Assembly (NCBI RefSeq): GCF_034421375.1
Contig: NZ_CP139779.1
Span: forward strand, 372,001-436,000
Length of the DNA stretch: 64,000 bases
Source: Microbacterium invictum
Lineage (GTDB): Bacteria; Actinomycetota; Actinomycetes; Actinomycetales; Microbacteriaceae
Direction of reading: 5' to 3'
Position 1 is the first letter of the stretch. Every line of letters starts with the position of its first letter. Positions 1-8,426 of this stretch are shown here, piece by piece. Below the pieces are notes generated by a model that saw only the letters and a list, made by a program, of their open reading frames with translations, made no database searches and had not been told where the DNA came from. Position numbers and translations under genes: made by a program.

Positions 1-1515
1 TCGCTGACGCTGACCGCCCGACAGAGACGACCCCCGTTCACCGACGATAGTGTCCAGGCCTCCGCCGCCCTGCAGGATGTCGAGGGCATCGGCTTCTTCG
101 AGGGCAGCGAAGATGTCCTCGTCGCTGAGGTGAGGCGTCCCGTAGGCGACGTTGTCGCGCACCGTCCCCGCGAGGAGCGCGACCTCCTGTGGCACGATCG
201 AGATGTGTGACCGGAAGGATCGTCGGTTCAGTGACTGCATATCGCGGTCATCTATGAGAACGGACCCGGACTCGGGGTTGACGAAACCTAACGCAGCGTT
301 CAGCAGTGTGGACTTGCCTGATCCGGAAGAGCCGACGAACGCAACCGTCTCACCAGGGGCGATGCGGAGATTGATCCTGTCCAGTGCGGCAGGCTCCGCC
401 GGCGAATACCGCACGACGACGTCCTTGAACTCGACAGAGCCCTCGACGCGGTCCACCGGCAATTTCCCCTCATCATCCTCGACGTCCAGTTCCTCTGCGA
501 CGTCAGAGAGCGACCTGACGGCATCGAGCCCTCTCGCGAAGATCGGTGTGACATTGAGCAACATCACAATCGAGCTTGTGAGCAGCCCGAAGTAGGTGCT
601 GAGCAGGACGACCTGGCCGGCGGAGATGGGGAAGATCTGCGATACCGCAAGCAGTGCGGCCGTGACCAGGCACAGCAGACCCAGTACTTGGTAGGACAGC
701 CACGACAGCGCACTGAATCGCCCATTAAGGAGGTCAAGGTCGCGACCGACCTGACGCACCGAATCTGCATGCCGGGCCACTCGCTCGGTCGCAACGTCTT
801 CGAGACCGTGCCCTCTCGTGATCGGCATCAGGGCTGCCATTTCACTGACTTGGGCAGAGAGGCGTTCGACTTCGGAGCGGAAGGCCTCGTTCCGGGTGGA
901 GGCGCGCCGCCTGATGAAGGCTACGAGCGCTGCGGCGACCGGTATCGCGAGGAGGAAGACCACAACAAAAGGAGGGACGGAGATGGCCGTTATGACGATC
1001 GCGCCCACCACCGTCGCGCAGGCGGAGACCACTGTGGGCAGCACCTGAGCGAGCATGAGTTCAAGGCTTTCCACGTCTCTCACGATCTTCGTCTGGACAA
1101 GCGAGGCGCTTTGTCGATTGTGGAAGCCGAGCGACAGTCGCTGGAGTCTCGAGGCCAGTCCTGTTCGCACGGCGTAGGCCAGCGTTCGAGTCGAACTACT
1201 GCTGAGGCGAACAAAAATCATCGTGAACGGGTAGTTCAAGGCCAGTACTGACAGGGCCACTGCGCCCCACGCTGCGATACGCCACGCTGGGCCGCCCGCG
1301 ACAACGATGTCGATGATGGCCGCCGTGACCGGTGGGAGAACCCACACAGGGCTGTCCTTGATGACGAACGCCACCACCGCGAACGCCATCTTCTTTCGAT
1401 GTGGGTGGAGTAGGCGGAGGAGTGACCTCAGCGGTTGGTCGCGGCGGACGCTACTCGCGAACGCAGACTCGCTGTCGCGGTGCGCGCGGTCTGTCGCTCT
1501 ATGTCGATCCATCAT
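1..1515 (-). CDS. ABC exporter, fused permease and ATPase (C-terminus cut by window edge)
   Basis: A half-transporter of the lipid/drug exporter type: an N-terminal membrane domain of about six segments followed by a nucleotide-binding domain. Read on the minus strand, the frame is open for 505 codons from ATG-ATG at 1515/1512. Walker A (GSSGSGKST, lysine about residue 401), a Q-loop region (VPQEVALL) and the start of the signature LSGGQRQR at the very edge are visible; Walker B and the H-loop lie outside. Probably exports a small molecule as a homo- or heterodimer, and a partner gene could lie beyond position 1. A LacI-type palindrome sits just upstream. The substrate cannot be read from sequence. 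Confidence 0.88.
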   Translation of the reverse strand, partial: MMDRHRATDRAHRDSESAFASSVRRDQPLRSLLRLLHPHRKKMAFAVVAFVIKDSPVWVLPPVTAAIIDIVVAGGPAWRIAAWGAVALSVLALNYPFTMIFVRLSSSSTRTLAYAVRTGLASRLQRLSLGFHNRQSASLVQTKIVRDVESLELMLAQVLPTVVSACATVVGAIVITAISVPPFVVVFLLAIPVAAALVAFIRRRASTRNEAFRSEVERLSAQVSEMAALMPITRGHGLEDVATERVARHADSVRQVGRDLDLLNGRFSALSWLSYQVLGLLCLVTAALLAVSQIFPISAGQVVLLSTYFGLLTSSIVMLLNVTPIFARGLDAVRSLSDVAEELDVEDDEGKLPVDRVEGSVEFKDVVVRYSPAEPAALDRINLRIAPGETVAFVGSSGSGKSTLLNAALGFVNPESGSVLIDDRDMQSLNRRSFRSHISIVPQEVALLAGTVRDNVAYGTPHLSDEDIFAALEEADALDILQGGGGLDTIVGERGSSLSGGQRQR

Positions 1516-1526
1516 AGATTCGATGC

Positions 1527-1538
1527 TAAAGCGCTTTA
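1527..1538. promoter_or_regulatory. LacI-family-type operator palindrome
   Basis: TAAAGCGCTTTA is a perfect 12-bp palindrome with the central CG typical of LacI/GalR-family operators. It lies 12 bases before the start codon of the minus-strand ABC exporter, where a bound repressor would block transcription or early elongation. No LacI-type gene is in the window, so the regulator is unknown. Confidence 0.5.
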
Positions 1539-2097
1539 TGCCCCAGGAGGATGTGTTGGTGCGTCCACGCGCGGAAACAACATCGCACGTCAGCGACCAC
1601 GGCGCGCTTCCTCCATCCAGGCCGGGTGCGTCGCGGCAGCCATTCTGATCGGAACGGTCTCGAGCACCGCCGAACCTCGGGCCGCACGATGCGGATCACC
1701 GCGCAATGCCGCAGTACAGCTCCGACTTCTACAGTCTTCGCCGTGAGGGCGAGGAGGTCAGATCTGCTCGCGGCTCCTGATTCGGGCCCCCGTAGCCGAT
1801 GAGGCACCGATAACCGTCGGATCGATTTCGATCCGCGATTGCGCCGACCGCCATCTGCGGCTGCAGCTCGTCGTCGCGAGTGACCGATTCAGCCGTAGTG
1901 GAGTGGCGCAACATCGGTCACCCCTGTTGAGACATCCTCGACGGCGACCGCCGACCAGGTTTCCGAGCGCGCGATCGCGCTCCCGGCCGGGTCGAACGTG
2001 CCTCTTACGATATGGAAGGGCGACTGCACCTCGATCGACGCGAACGTCTGGCTCACCGCCGAAGTCGGCGGATGAGCGCCGTGTCTCCCGAAGGTGC
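1539..2097. other. Gene-poor stretch with possible coding remnant
   Basis: About 560 bp between the ABC exporter and the TetR gene. ORFs on both strands overlap one another and none resembles a known protein. The only stretch with a convincing codon pattern is on the minus strand, ending at TGA 1889-1891, described separately. The region reads as decayed sequence. Confidence 0.4.
1889..2056 (-). pseudogene. Possible C-terminal gene remnant, unrecognised
   Basis: From a GTG at 2056 the minus strand encodes 55 residues ending at TGA 1889-1891, with strong G/C third positions (includes SPFHIVRGTFDPAGSAIA and TDVAPLHYG). The frame stays open further upstream into the end of the TetR gene, so this may be the tail of a gene that lost its front. 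There is no clear ribosome binding site and no family was recognised. It could equally be a small gene or chance. Confidence 0.25.
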
Positions 2098-2682
2098 TCA
2101 GCGTGCGTCGAGCACGGACAGCACTGTGTCGATGATCCGTTCCGGCGCGTCCGCGGGATCGAGTCTGCCGCTGGCGACCTCCCCGCCGGCGCCGTGCAGG
2201 ATCTGGTGCAGCACTGCGACAAGCCAGGATGTGGGCATGTCCTTCCTAAATTGGCCATCGGCGCGGCCGCGTTCCACCAGCGCCTCGACCCGGGCCGCCG
2301 GGCCATCGTGAAGCTGCCTGATCCGCGCTGGTGAGAGCTCCGCCTCAGCGGCGCTGATGATCGAACGGGACTGATCGACCAGCTGCCAGCTGTTCCGAAT
2401 CAGCTGCGCAAGCGCCGTGCGCGGATCTCCCTTGAGGTCCACCGCCGCCAGCATCTCCTCACCCTGCGCGAGTACTCGGGACACGACCGCGTCGATCAGC
2501 GCTGGACGCGACGCGAAGTGCCCGTACAACGTCACCCTGCCAAGGCCCGCTTCTTCCGCGATCTCCGCCATCGTCGCGCTCGGCCGCCGCTGCAGGCACA
2601 CGATCGAGGCGTCAAGGATGCGCTCGACGTTGCGCACAGCGTCCGCACGCCTCGCCACCGGCTTCGAGAGCGCTGTCGGCAT
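2098..2682 (-). CDS. TetR-family transcriptional regulator
   Basis: 194 residues, the normal TetR size. The N-terminal HTH is clear (residues about 18-65: AEIAEEAGLGRVTLYGHFAS), followed by an all-helical ligand domain. It likely represses its own promoter and a divergent neighbour through the 20-bp palindrome at 2694-2713, only 11 bases upstream of its start. The divergent partner is a broken efflux-pump remnant (2763-2910), so the regulator may have lost its original target. Effector unknown. Confidence 0.9.
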   Translation of the reverse strand: MPTALSKPVARRADAVRNVERILDASIVCLQRRPSATMAEIAEEAGLGRVTLYGHFASRPALIDAVVSRVLAQGEEMLAAVDLKGDPRTALAQLIRNSWQLVDQSRSIISAAEAELSPARIRQLHDGPAARVEALVERGRADGQFRKDMPTSWLVAVLHQILHGAGGEVASGRLDPADAPERIIDTVLSVLDAR

Positions 2683-2693
2683 CGGTCTGCCTT

Positions 2694-2713
2694 CCCATAC
2701 ACATGTGTATGGG
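2694..2713. promoter_or_regulatory. TetR operator palindrome
   Basis: CCCATACACATGTGTATGGG is a perfect 20-bp palindrome between the TetR gene and the divergent MFS remnant, the expected place for an autoregulatory site. A weaker relative with 5-bp arms (GTACA, four bases, TGTAC) follows at 2734-2747. Confidence 0.7.
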
Positions 2714-2762
2714 TTATGTTAGCAACACAACTTGTACACGCATGTACGATTTCGGAGATGTG

Positions 2763-2910
2763 ATGGCGACCACAACAACGCAACCATCAGCGGGCCAGCT
2801 TCACCATCGACGGGGGCGGCCAAGGCTTCCCGCACGCCTTCACGGCGGCCGCGATCGCCGCCGCGATCTCCGCGATCGCGATTCCGGCGAGACCGCGAAT
2901 CCACGCCTAA
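2763..2910 (+). pseudogene. MFS efflux transporter remnant, internal deletion
   Basis: An ATG at 2763 opens a short hydrophilic leader (MATTTTQPSAG). In a different frame, from about 2800, comes a segment resembling the last helix and tail of a DHA2-type MFS pump (FPHAFTAAAIAAAISAIAIP) ending at TAA 2908-2910. Start and end of a transporter thus appear joined with the body deleted. It is divergent from a TetR gene with an intact operator, the classic efflux arrangement. The MFS identity of the tail is inference from its hydrophobic pattern. Confidence 0.45.
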
Positions 2911-2950
2911 CGGGGCGGCATCACTTATCCGAGAGAGACGTAGGTCGAAC

Positions 2951-3607
2951 ATGAATATGCAAGACGACGCGGGCGCGCCCTACGTCGCCGCTGCGCCGGC
3001 GCGACCATGGACGAGGATTGAAGCCACCCACGACACGGTTCTACGCCGGCCGACCGTCGCCGATGTGCCCGGTATCTTCGTCGTCCACAGCGACCCAGAG
3101 GTGTACCGGTTCGACCCCCGCGAAACCCATCCTGATCCGGCGCACACGGCCCAGTTCCTCAACCCCATGCTCACGCACTGGGACGAGTACGGATTCGGGT
3201 ACTGGTCGGTGCTCGTCCCTCGAACGGTGTTCCCGGGGGGCGTGGCAGCGGTCGGCGATGCTGATGACGGTCGAGTCCTCGCCGGCCTCGGCGGTGTCCA
3301 GCACCACACGATGACCGGCCAGCCGGTGCTCAACGTCTACTTTCGCTTCGCGCCCGCCGCGCAGGGACACGGGTTAGCACGAATCGTTCTCGAGCATGTC
3401 GTGTCGATCGGCCCTCTCGTCGCACCCGGTGCCGATGTGGTGGTGCGAACTCGGCCCGCGAACGTGATCGCGCGTCATGTCGCTGAACGAGCCGGATTCG
3501 TCGACGAGGGCCTAGAACCCGGCACCACCGACATGCAGCTACTGCGCTACCAAGTTCCACGACGGCACCGTGAAACAGTGTCCCATCCGCCAGTTTCGGG
3601 ACCATGA
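2951..3607 (+). CDS. GNAT-family N-acetyltransferase
   Basis: 218 residues of the RimJ/RimL-like acetyltransferase type, transferring acetyl from acetyl-CoA to an unknown amine. The N-terminal strand (TVLRRPTVADVPGIFVVHSD), a central sheet (RVLAGLGGVQHH) and the C-terminal NVIARHVAERAGFVDEG fit the fold. ATG 2951 is chosen over the upstream in-frame ATG at 2732 because the extension runs through the MFS remnant in a non-coding-looking frame and GAGAGAGACGTAGG precedes 2951. The stop overlaps the next gene by 4 bases (ATGA), so the two are co-translated. Confidence 0.82.
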   Translation: MNMQDDAGAPYVAAAPARPWTRIEATHDTVLRRPTVADVPGIFVVHSDPEVYRFDPRETHPDPAHTAQFLNPMLTHWDEYGFGYWSVLVPRTVFPGGVAAVGDADDGRVLAGLGGVQHHTMTGQPVLNVYFRFAPAAQGHGLARIVLEHVVSIGPLVAPGADVVVRTRPANVIARHVAERAGFVDEGLEPGTTDMQLLRYQVPRRHRETVSHPPVSGP

Positions 3608-4359
3608 CTGTCAACGCGCGGCGGCGGGAGTTGACCCAGCGCAAGGCGTTGCAACGCTTCGCTCCCTGGAAGGGACCTGCCACACGCATCGACCGGGCGT
3701 TGATAGCCGCAATTCTGGCGGTCGTCATCTATGGGATGGTCCTGCGGCCCGTCACACCGTTCCTGGTCGCTCATCATCCGGTGCTGCTGGAGTTTCTTTC
3801 CGGCGACCTGGCCGTGGTGGGAATCGCTGCCGCATTCGCCCGAATCGGTGAGGCGCCGCTGTGGCTCGTGGTCATCGTCGGCGCGCTCGGCATGGTCAAG
3901 TTCGATTGGATCGCCTGGTGGGCCGGCCATCGGTGGGGACACGGCATCATCTCGATCTTCACTCCCAGCGAGCGGGTCAGGCAGTGGGCGGCGCGTGCCC
4001 GGAACCTGCCCCCAGCCTTCGTCGCGGCCGCGGTCGTGCTGGCAATGGTTCCCGGCGTTCCGACCGCGGTTGTGTTCGCGCTCGCCGGCTGGGCGGGGAT
4101 GCGGCTGACCACATTCCTGCTCCTCGACTTCGTCGGAGCCCTCGCCATGAGCGGACTCGTCGGCGGCCTCGGCTTCGGGGTCGGACAGTACGCAGTCGAC
4201 ATCCTATTTCTGATCGACCGGTATGCCTCGGTCGTCAGCCTGAGCTTGATCGCGTTAGCGCTCCTGTTACCACTACTCAAACGAGCCGTGCGCGCCGCAC
4301 ACCGACACCGGTCGGAAAGAGGCAAAGAATCGCACTTGGGGCTCTTCGAGGAGAGATGA
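3604..4359 (+). CDS. VTT/DedA-like membrane protein
   Basis: 251 residues with about five hydrophobic segments and a basic C-terminal tail. The middle (ALGMVKFDWIAWWAGHRWG, then MVPGVPTAVVFALAGWAGM) resembles the SNARE-associated/VTT domain of DedA proteins, which act as lipid scramblases or undecaprenyl-phosphate flippases in the cytoplasmic membrane. It is translationally coupled to the GNAT gene. The family call rests on these motifs and topology only. Confidence 0.6.
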   Translation: MTVNARRRELTQRKALQRFAPWKGPATRIDRALIAAILAVVIYGMVLRPVTPFLVAHHPVLLEFLSGDLAVVGIAAAFARIGEAPLWLVVIVGALGMVKFDWIAWWAGHRWGHGIISIFTPSERVRQWAARARNLPPAFVAAAVVLAMVPGVPTAVVFALAGWAGMRLTTFLLLDFVGALAMSGLVGGLGFGVGQYAVDILFLIDRYASVVSLSLIALALLLPLLKRAVRAAHRHRSERGKESHLGLFEER

Positions 4360-4608
4360 AACGCCGAGAGGGCGCAAGGCCCGGATCCGGAAGTCGCGCA
4401 TGAGCACCTGCCGAGCCGTTACATCGTGCGTCGGCTGGCCGGTCGGTGTGCGAGAGGGGGATGGAAGCGGTCACAGTTTCTTCCCTGTTATTCGGCCCGT
4501 CGGGACGAGGGCGCTTCGCAGAGGCGGTCGAAAAGACACTCGGAAAGTCCTCACACGTAGTCCGCTCCACCGCGTGCATCGTCCGAGATCGAACGGCGGG
4601 GCCTGCTT

Positions 4609-4627
4609 TGGCCACACGGTGTGGCCA
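4609..4627. repeat. Inverted repeat of unknown role
   Basis: TGGCCACAC, one G, GTGTGGCCA: perfect 9-bp arms. No gene start is close on either strand, so it is not an obvious operator, and no T-run follows to suggest a terminator. Confidence 0.4.
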
Positions 4628-4802
4628 GACGAGGGCGGGTACGACGCAGCCAGCGCGGACGGAAGCATTGCCAAACTGACTGCCATTGCCGTTCTGTCAC
4701 GGGTAACGCTGTGAGAAAGAACGGGTCGCGTCTCTAGACTCGGCCCATCGCCGACACTTCGAGTTCCGCGTAACCAGAGGTGTCGACATCCCGGCATACC
4801 TC

Positions 4803-4856
4803 TGGAATGCCTCGGGACGTGGGTGCAAATGGAATGCCCCGGGACTTGAGTTCAAA
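4803..4856. repeat. Two imperfect 27-bp tandem units
   Basis: Units 4803-4829 and 4830-4856 both begin TGGAATGCC, share CGGGAC in the middle and end CAAA. The second unit ends in GAGTTCAAATCCCACCG, which resembles a tRNA T-loop and 3' end, but no cloverleaf can be folded around it. It may be a remnant attachment site. Confidence 0.4.
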
Positions 4857-4889
4857 TCCCACCGTCTTCCGATTCTCACCGCTGAGGAC

Positions 4890-6212
4890 TCAGGACGACG
4901 ACAAATTGGCGTGCAGCCCGCCTCCCGCGAACTCGGTGCGCAGGATGCCGCGGCGTCGGAGAATCGGCACGATCTCGTCGAGCGCGCGGTGCAGCGTGAC
5001 GGGGTGCAGGTCGCCCGAGAAGATGAGCCCGTCGTTGTCGGCGTCGTCACCGAGGGCCTGGATGACGTCGGCGAGCTCTTCGGCCGTCCCGACGGTGCCG
5101 CTGATGCCGTCGCCGATGCGGCCGAGCCGTGCCTTGCCGGCGAGGATCTCGCGGAACGGCACGTCGGCGAAGGAGTCGAAGCGACCGCGAAGGCCCTTGA
5201 TGGTTCCCTGCGATACGTGTTCGCCGAAGATCGCCGGGTCCAGAGGCCGGTCCAGATCAAGGGTGGTGAGATCGGTTTCGAGGTCACTGGACCATGCCTC
5301 GGCGACCGCGAGGAGTGCCGCGTCGTCGGGGTTCGCGGATGCGGCGACGATACGGTCGGCTTCTTCCGTGGAGGACGCGACGATGGGCTTGAACACGAAC
5401 ATCGTCTTGATGGCGCCGGGATCGCGGCCGTGTTCGACCGCGTCGGCGCGAACGCGCTCGCGGTAGCCGCGCACGGCCTCGACGTCCAGGTTCGACAGGG
5501 CGAGCTGGATGTCGGAGTTCTCACCGGCGAATCGGATGCCGCGCGGCGAGCCTCCCGGTGAGGCGATGACCGGCTCGGAGGGGAGCGGCTCGGCGTTCAG
5601 TGGACCGTCGAACGACCAGTACTTGCCGCGGTGCTCGACAGCGCGGATCTTCGTGCCGTCGGCGTAGATCTGCGTCTCGGGATCGGCGATCAGTGCTCCG
5701 TCACCCCAGCTGCGCCACAGCAGTCGCAGCGCATCGAGCCACTCCTGAGCGCGGTCGTAGGCCGCATCGTGCGGCAGGCGATCCTGGCCGAAGTGGTGGG
5801 CAGACCCGACATCGGTGACCACGTTCAGTCCGAGGCGGCCGCCGGACAGGTGCTGCAGGGAGGCGAATTGGCGGGCGGCGGTGTACGGATGCCAGGCGGC
5901 GGGGTTGGCGGTCGGGATGACGCCGAGGTGCTCGGTGGCGGCGAAGAGGTACGGGGCGAGCGTCCACGGATCGTGCTTCGGGCCCCCGTAAGCCTTGCGC
6001 ACCCGGAGGTCGAGCGTGGCTGGGCTGATACCGACGGAGAGGGCGTCCTCGATGAGCACGAAGTCGAAACCGGCCTGCTCGAGTGTGCGGGCGCCCTCCT
6101 GGTAGAGCCCGGGTGTGCGCCAGTCGTAGTTCCACTCGTAATACGGGCGCGCCCATCCGTGAGGGCCGAAGCCGCGCGAGAGGAACCAGCCGAAGTGCTG
6201 CTGCTTGGTCAT
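4890..6212 (-). CDS. NtaA/SnaA/DszA-family flavin-dependent monooxygenase
   Basis: 440 residues of the bacterial-luciferase-like (LLM) class, specifically the NtaA/SnaA/DszA group: FMNH2-dependent oxidation of sulfur compounds, chelators or similar small molecules in the cytoplasm. Family features include the N-terminal HFGWFLSRGFGPHGW region, an extended insert, GRLGLNVVTDVG and VIASPGGSPRGIRFAGENSD. ATG 6212 overlaps the metY stop by 4 bases. The larger frame reaching upstream is antisense to nothing but lies out of frame inside metY. The FMN reductase nearby could supply FMNH2, and pairing with metY suggests release of sulfur from an organic donor. Substrate unknown. Confidence 0.88.
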   Translation of the reverse strand: MTKQQHFGWFLSRGFGPHGWARPYYEWNYDWRTPGLYQEGARTLEQAGFDFVLIEDALSVGISPATLDLRVRKAYGGPKHDPWTLAPYLFAATEHLGVIPTANPAAWHPYTAARQFASLQHLSGGRLGLNVVTDVGSAHHFGQDRLPHDAAYDRAQEWLDALRLLWRSWGDGALIADPETQIYADGTKIRAVEHRGKYWSFDGPLNAEPLPSEPVIASPGGSPRGIRFAGENSDIQLALSNLDVEAVRGYRERVRADAVEHGRDPGAIKTMFVFKPIVASSTEEADRIVAASANPDDAALLAVAEAWSSDLETDLTTLDLDRPLDPAIFGEHVSQGTIKGLRGRFDSFADVPFREILAGKARLGRIGDGISGTVGTAEELADVIQALGDDADNDGLIFSGDLHPVTLHRALDEIVPILRRRGILRTEFAGGGLHANLSSS

Positions 6213-7531
6213 GCGATCCCCGCGCGCTCGAGGAGGTCGGCAGCCTGAACCGCGGCCAGTGCGCGGTCGAGATCCGCGATCAGATCCTCGACATCCTCCA
6301 GGCCGATCGAGACGCGCAGAAGTCCCTGCCCGATGCCCGCGGCGACGCGCTCGTCTTCGGTGCGGTTGACGTGCGTGGTCGAGGCGGGATGCAGGACGAG
6401 CGAGCGGACGTCGCCGAGGTGGGTCATCCGGGTGAACAGCCGCACGGAATTCGTGAACGTCTTGGCGGCATCCCTCCCGCCCCGCAGCGTGAAGGCGAAC
6501 ACCGAGCCCTGCCCCCGCGGAAGGTACTGCTTCGCCAATGGCCGGAAGGGGTTGGATGCGAGTCCGCTGTAGTCGACGGACTCGACAGCGGGATGCGCCT
6601 CGAGCCACTCGGCGATGCGCTGGGCGGACTCGGAGTGCCGCTGCACGCGCAGCGACAGCGTCTCGATGCCCTGGAGAAGCAGGAACGCGGTGAAGGGCGA
6701 CGGCGAAGGCCCCTGCCGCAGCGCGACGACCGACCTCGCGTACGCCGAGAACGCGGCGCGGCCGAAGCGGTCGGCGAACGTGCGCCCGTCGGGGCCGACG
6801 TCGTCCGAGAGGTGCGGGTAGCGGCCGTCGGTCGCGGTCCAGTCGATCCTGCCCGCGTCGACGATGACACCTCCGAGAACCGTGCCGTGGCCGGCGAGGA
6901 ACTTGCTCGCAGAGTGCACCACGATGTCCGCACCATGCTCGATCGGTCGCAGAAGGTAGGGCGTGGCGAGTGTGTTGTCGATGATCAACGGGATGCCGTG
7001 GCGCTGGGCGACGGTGGCGACGGCACGGATGTCGAGGATGTCGTTCTTGGGGTTCGGGATCGACTCGGCGAAGAGCACTCGTGTCTCCGGCCGGATGACC
7101 GCCTCCCACGCCTCCGGGTCGTTCGCGTCACCGACGAAGGAGGTCGTGATGCCCAGTCGGGCGAAGTTGTCGCGGAAGAGCTCGCGAGATCCTTCGTAGA
7201 TGCTGTTCGCCGACGCGATGTGGTCGCCTGCGCCGACCAGGGCGAGCACCGCGGTGGAGACGGCGGCTTGGCCGCTCCCGACGAGAAGCGCATCCGCGCC
7301 GCCCTCGAGGTCGGCGATGCGCCGCTCGACCGCCGCGCTCGTCGGGTTGCCCGCCCGTGAATAGCTGTAGCCGTCATCGGCCTGGGCGAACCGTTCGTTC
7401 GCCTGATCGAAGTCGTCGAACACGAATCCGGCGGTCAGATAGATCGGTGTCGCGCGCGGGCGGTGAGACTGGTCCGGTTCCACGCCGGCGTGGATCTGCC
7501 GGGTCGCGAACCCGAGCCCCTCAGCGGGCAT
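6209..7531 (-). CDS. metY: O-acetylhomoserine sulfhydrylase / aminocarboxypropyltransferase
   Basis: 440 residues of the Cys/Met-metabolism PLP family, longer form typical of MetY: O-acetylhomoserine plus sulfide (or thiol) gives homocysteine (or methionine) plus acetate. The opening [32 protein letters not shown] and the PLP lysine in [12 protein letters not shown] (about K210) are all present, as is the long MetY insert after it. It is upstream of, and translationally coupled to, the flavin monooxygenase. AGGGAG lies 9 bases before ATG 7531. A long untranslated or leader stretch (7532-7733) separates it from the FMN reductase on the same strand. Confidence 0.93.
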   Translation of the reverse strand: MPAEGLGFATRQIHAGVEPDQSHRPRATPIYLTAGFVFDDFDQANERFAQADDGYSYSRAGNPTSAAVERRIADLEGGADALLVGSGQAAVSTAVLALVGAGDHIASANSIYEGSRELFRDNFARLGITTSFVGDANDPEAWEAVIRPETRVLFAESIPNPKNDILDIRAVATVAQRHGIPLIIDNTLATPYLLRPIEHGADIVVHSASKFLAGHGTVLGGVIVDAGRIDWTATDGRYPHLSDDVGPDGRTFADRFGRAAFSAYARSVVALRQGPSPSPFTAFLLLQGIETLSLRVQRHSESAQRIAEWLEAHPAVESVDYSGLASNPFRPLAKQYLPRGQGSVFAFTLRGGRDAAKTFTNSVRLFTRMTHLGDVRSLVLHPASTTHVNRTEDERVAAGIGQGLLRVSIGLEDVEDLIADLDRALAAVQAADLLERAGIA

Positions 7532-7662
7532 CGACGTTCGCTCCCTCGTTGGCGGGCGAGTCTTCCTCAGCCTGCGAGTTCAGGACGGCGAGGTGCATCG
7601 CGTGCCATATCTGAAGAGGGGGGATCGAACGCCGGGCAACCATGAAGGGAGAATAGAGCCGC

Positions 7663-7697
7663 CCTCGGGGCCCCTCCGATCGGTGCGTCACCCGAGG
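7663..7697 (-). terminator. Hairpin between FMN reductase and metY
   Basis: CCTCGGG (7663-7669) pairs with CCCGAGG (7691-7697), with an inner CCGATCGG. It lies just after the FMN reductase stop and before metY on the same strand. No strong T-run follows, so it could be a weak terminator, a processing site or part of a metY leader. Confidence 0.35.
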
Positions 7698-7733
7698 AAA
7701 CACAGCTCGTCATCTCGCGTCACAGAGAACTCT

Positions 7734-8234
7734 TCACTCACGGGGTCGGATGCGAGAGCCCTCCGTCTCGAGCCATTCGGCGACGATGACCCGTCGATCG
7801 TCGATGGCGGATGCCGGGAAGGCGAGTCCGCGGCTCGGTACCGAGGCCCCGAGTTCGACCAGCAACGGTCGCAGCGTGTGCTCCACAGCGAGGGCGTGCG
7901 TCGGCGCGCCGATCGTCATCACCGGGATCGCGGTCACCGCGGCCAGTCCGGAAGTCGGATAGCGGTCGAGGAACGCCTTGAGCAGGCCGGTGTACGCCGC
8001 CTTGTACGTCGGGCTGGCGACGATGAGGATGTCCGCCGCCGCGACGCGTGAGAGTAGTGCGTCGACGTCCTCGTCGGGGAATCGGAACAGCATCTGCGCG
8101 ACATCAGCGAGATCGATGGTGGGCTCGGCATGAGCACCTGTCCGCTCGGCCAGCTGGCCGGCGAGCTCCTCCGCGACGAGCCGGGTGCGCGAACCGGGTT
8201 GCGGGTTGCCGACGAGAACGACGATGGACGACAT
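7734..8234 (-). CDS. NADPH-dependent FMN reductase (SsuE/MsuE-like)
   Basis: 166 residues of the flavodoxin-like NAD(P)H:FMN reductase family. The phosphate-binding loop (GNPQPGSRTRLVAEELAG), the ASPTYKAAYTGLLKAFLDR segment and the flavin-contacting IGAPTHALAVEHTLRPLL are typical of SsuE/MsuE proteins that feed FMNH2 to sulfonate or sulfone monooxygenases. That fits the LLM monooxygenase downstream on the same strand. It is divergent from the rhodanese gene across about 190 bp, the likely control region of the sulfur block. Confidence 0.88.
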   Translation of the reverse strand: MSSIVVLVGNPQPGSRTRLVAEELAGQLAERTGAHAEPTIDLADVAQMLFRFPDEDVDALLSRVAAADILIVASPTYKAAYTGLLKAFLDRYPTSGLAAVTAIPVMTIGAPTHALAVEHTLRPLLVELGASVPSRGLAFPASAIDDRRVIVAEWLETEGSRIRPRE

Positions 8235-8256
8235 GGGTTCCTCACTGGCGGGGTCG

Positions 8257-8274
8257 GGAAGACCTGGTTCTTCC
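8257..8274. promoter_or_regulatory. Short inverted repeat in divergent sulfur-gene promoter region
   Basis: GGAAGA, six bases, TCTTCC lies between the FMN reductase start (8234, minus) and the rhodanese start (8427, plus). Position suggests an operator, but the regulator is not in the window and the arms are short. Confidence 0.3.
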
Positions 8275-8426
8275 GCGCCAGGCTAGGGTCCTCGCTGCCG
8301 AGGGGCACCGCTGTGCGACGAACTGTGACGTCCGGTCCTGGCCGCTTTGTTTCGTCGATGGTCGGCGGATTGCGCTCTGTTTCACGACGCCGCCACATGC
8401 CGCGTGACGATTCGGACACTCGATAC

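Larger units (their letters stand above)
4360..4889. other. 530-bp gene-poor region
   Basis: No ORF here has a recognisable product or convincing codon pattern. It contains a 19-bp inverted repeat (4609-4627) and two 27-bp tandem units (4803-4856). It separates the accessory left end from the sulfur block, whose nearest gene (monooxygenase, minus strand) ends at 4890. Confidence 0.5.

Noticed and set aside
4830..4880. Possible tRNA gene
   Set aside because: Only a T-loop-like 3' segment is seen. No acceptor, D or anticodon stems pair with it.
7521..7703. 60-codon ORF before metY as a leader peptide
   Set aside because: It overlaps the metY start in another frame, lacks cysteine or methionine runs expected of an attenuator peptide and has no clear ribosome site.
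7532..7733. SAM riboswitch upstream of metY
   Set aside because: A GGGCAACC motif is present but on the plus strand, opposite to metY, and the conserved core around it could not be built.
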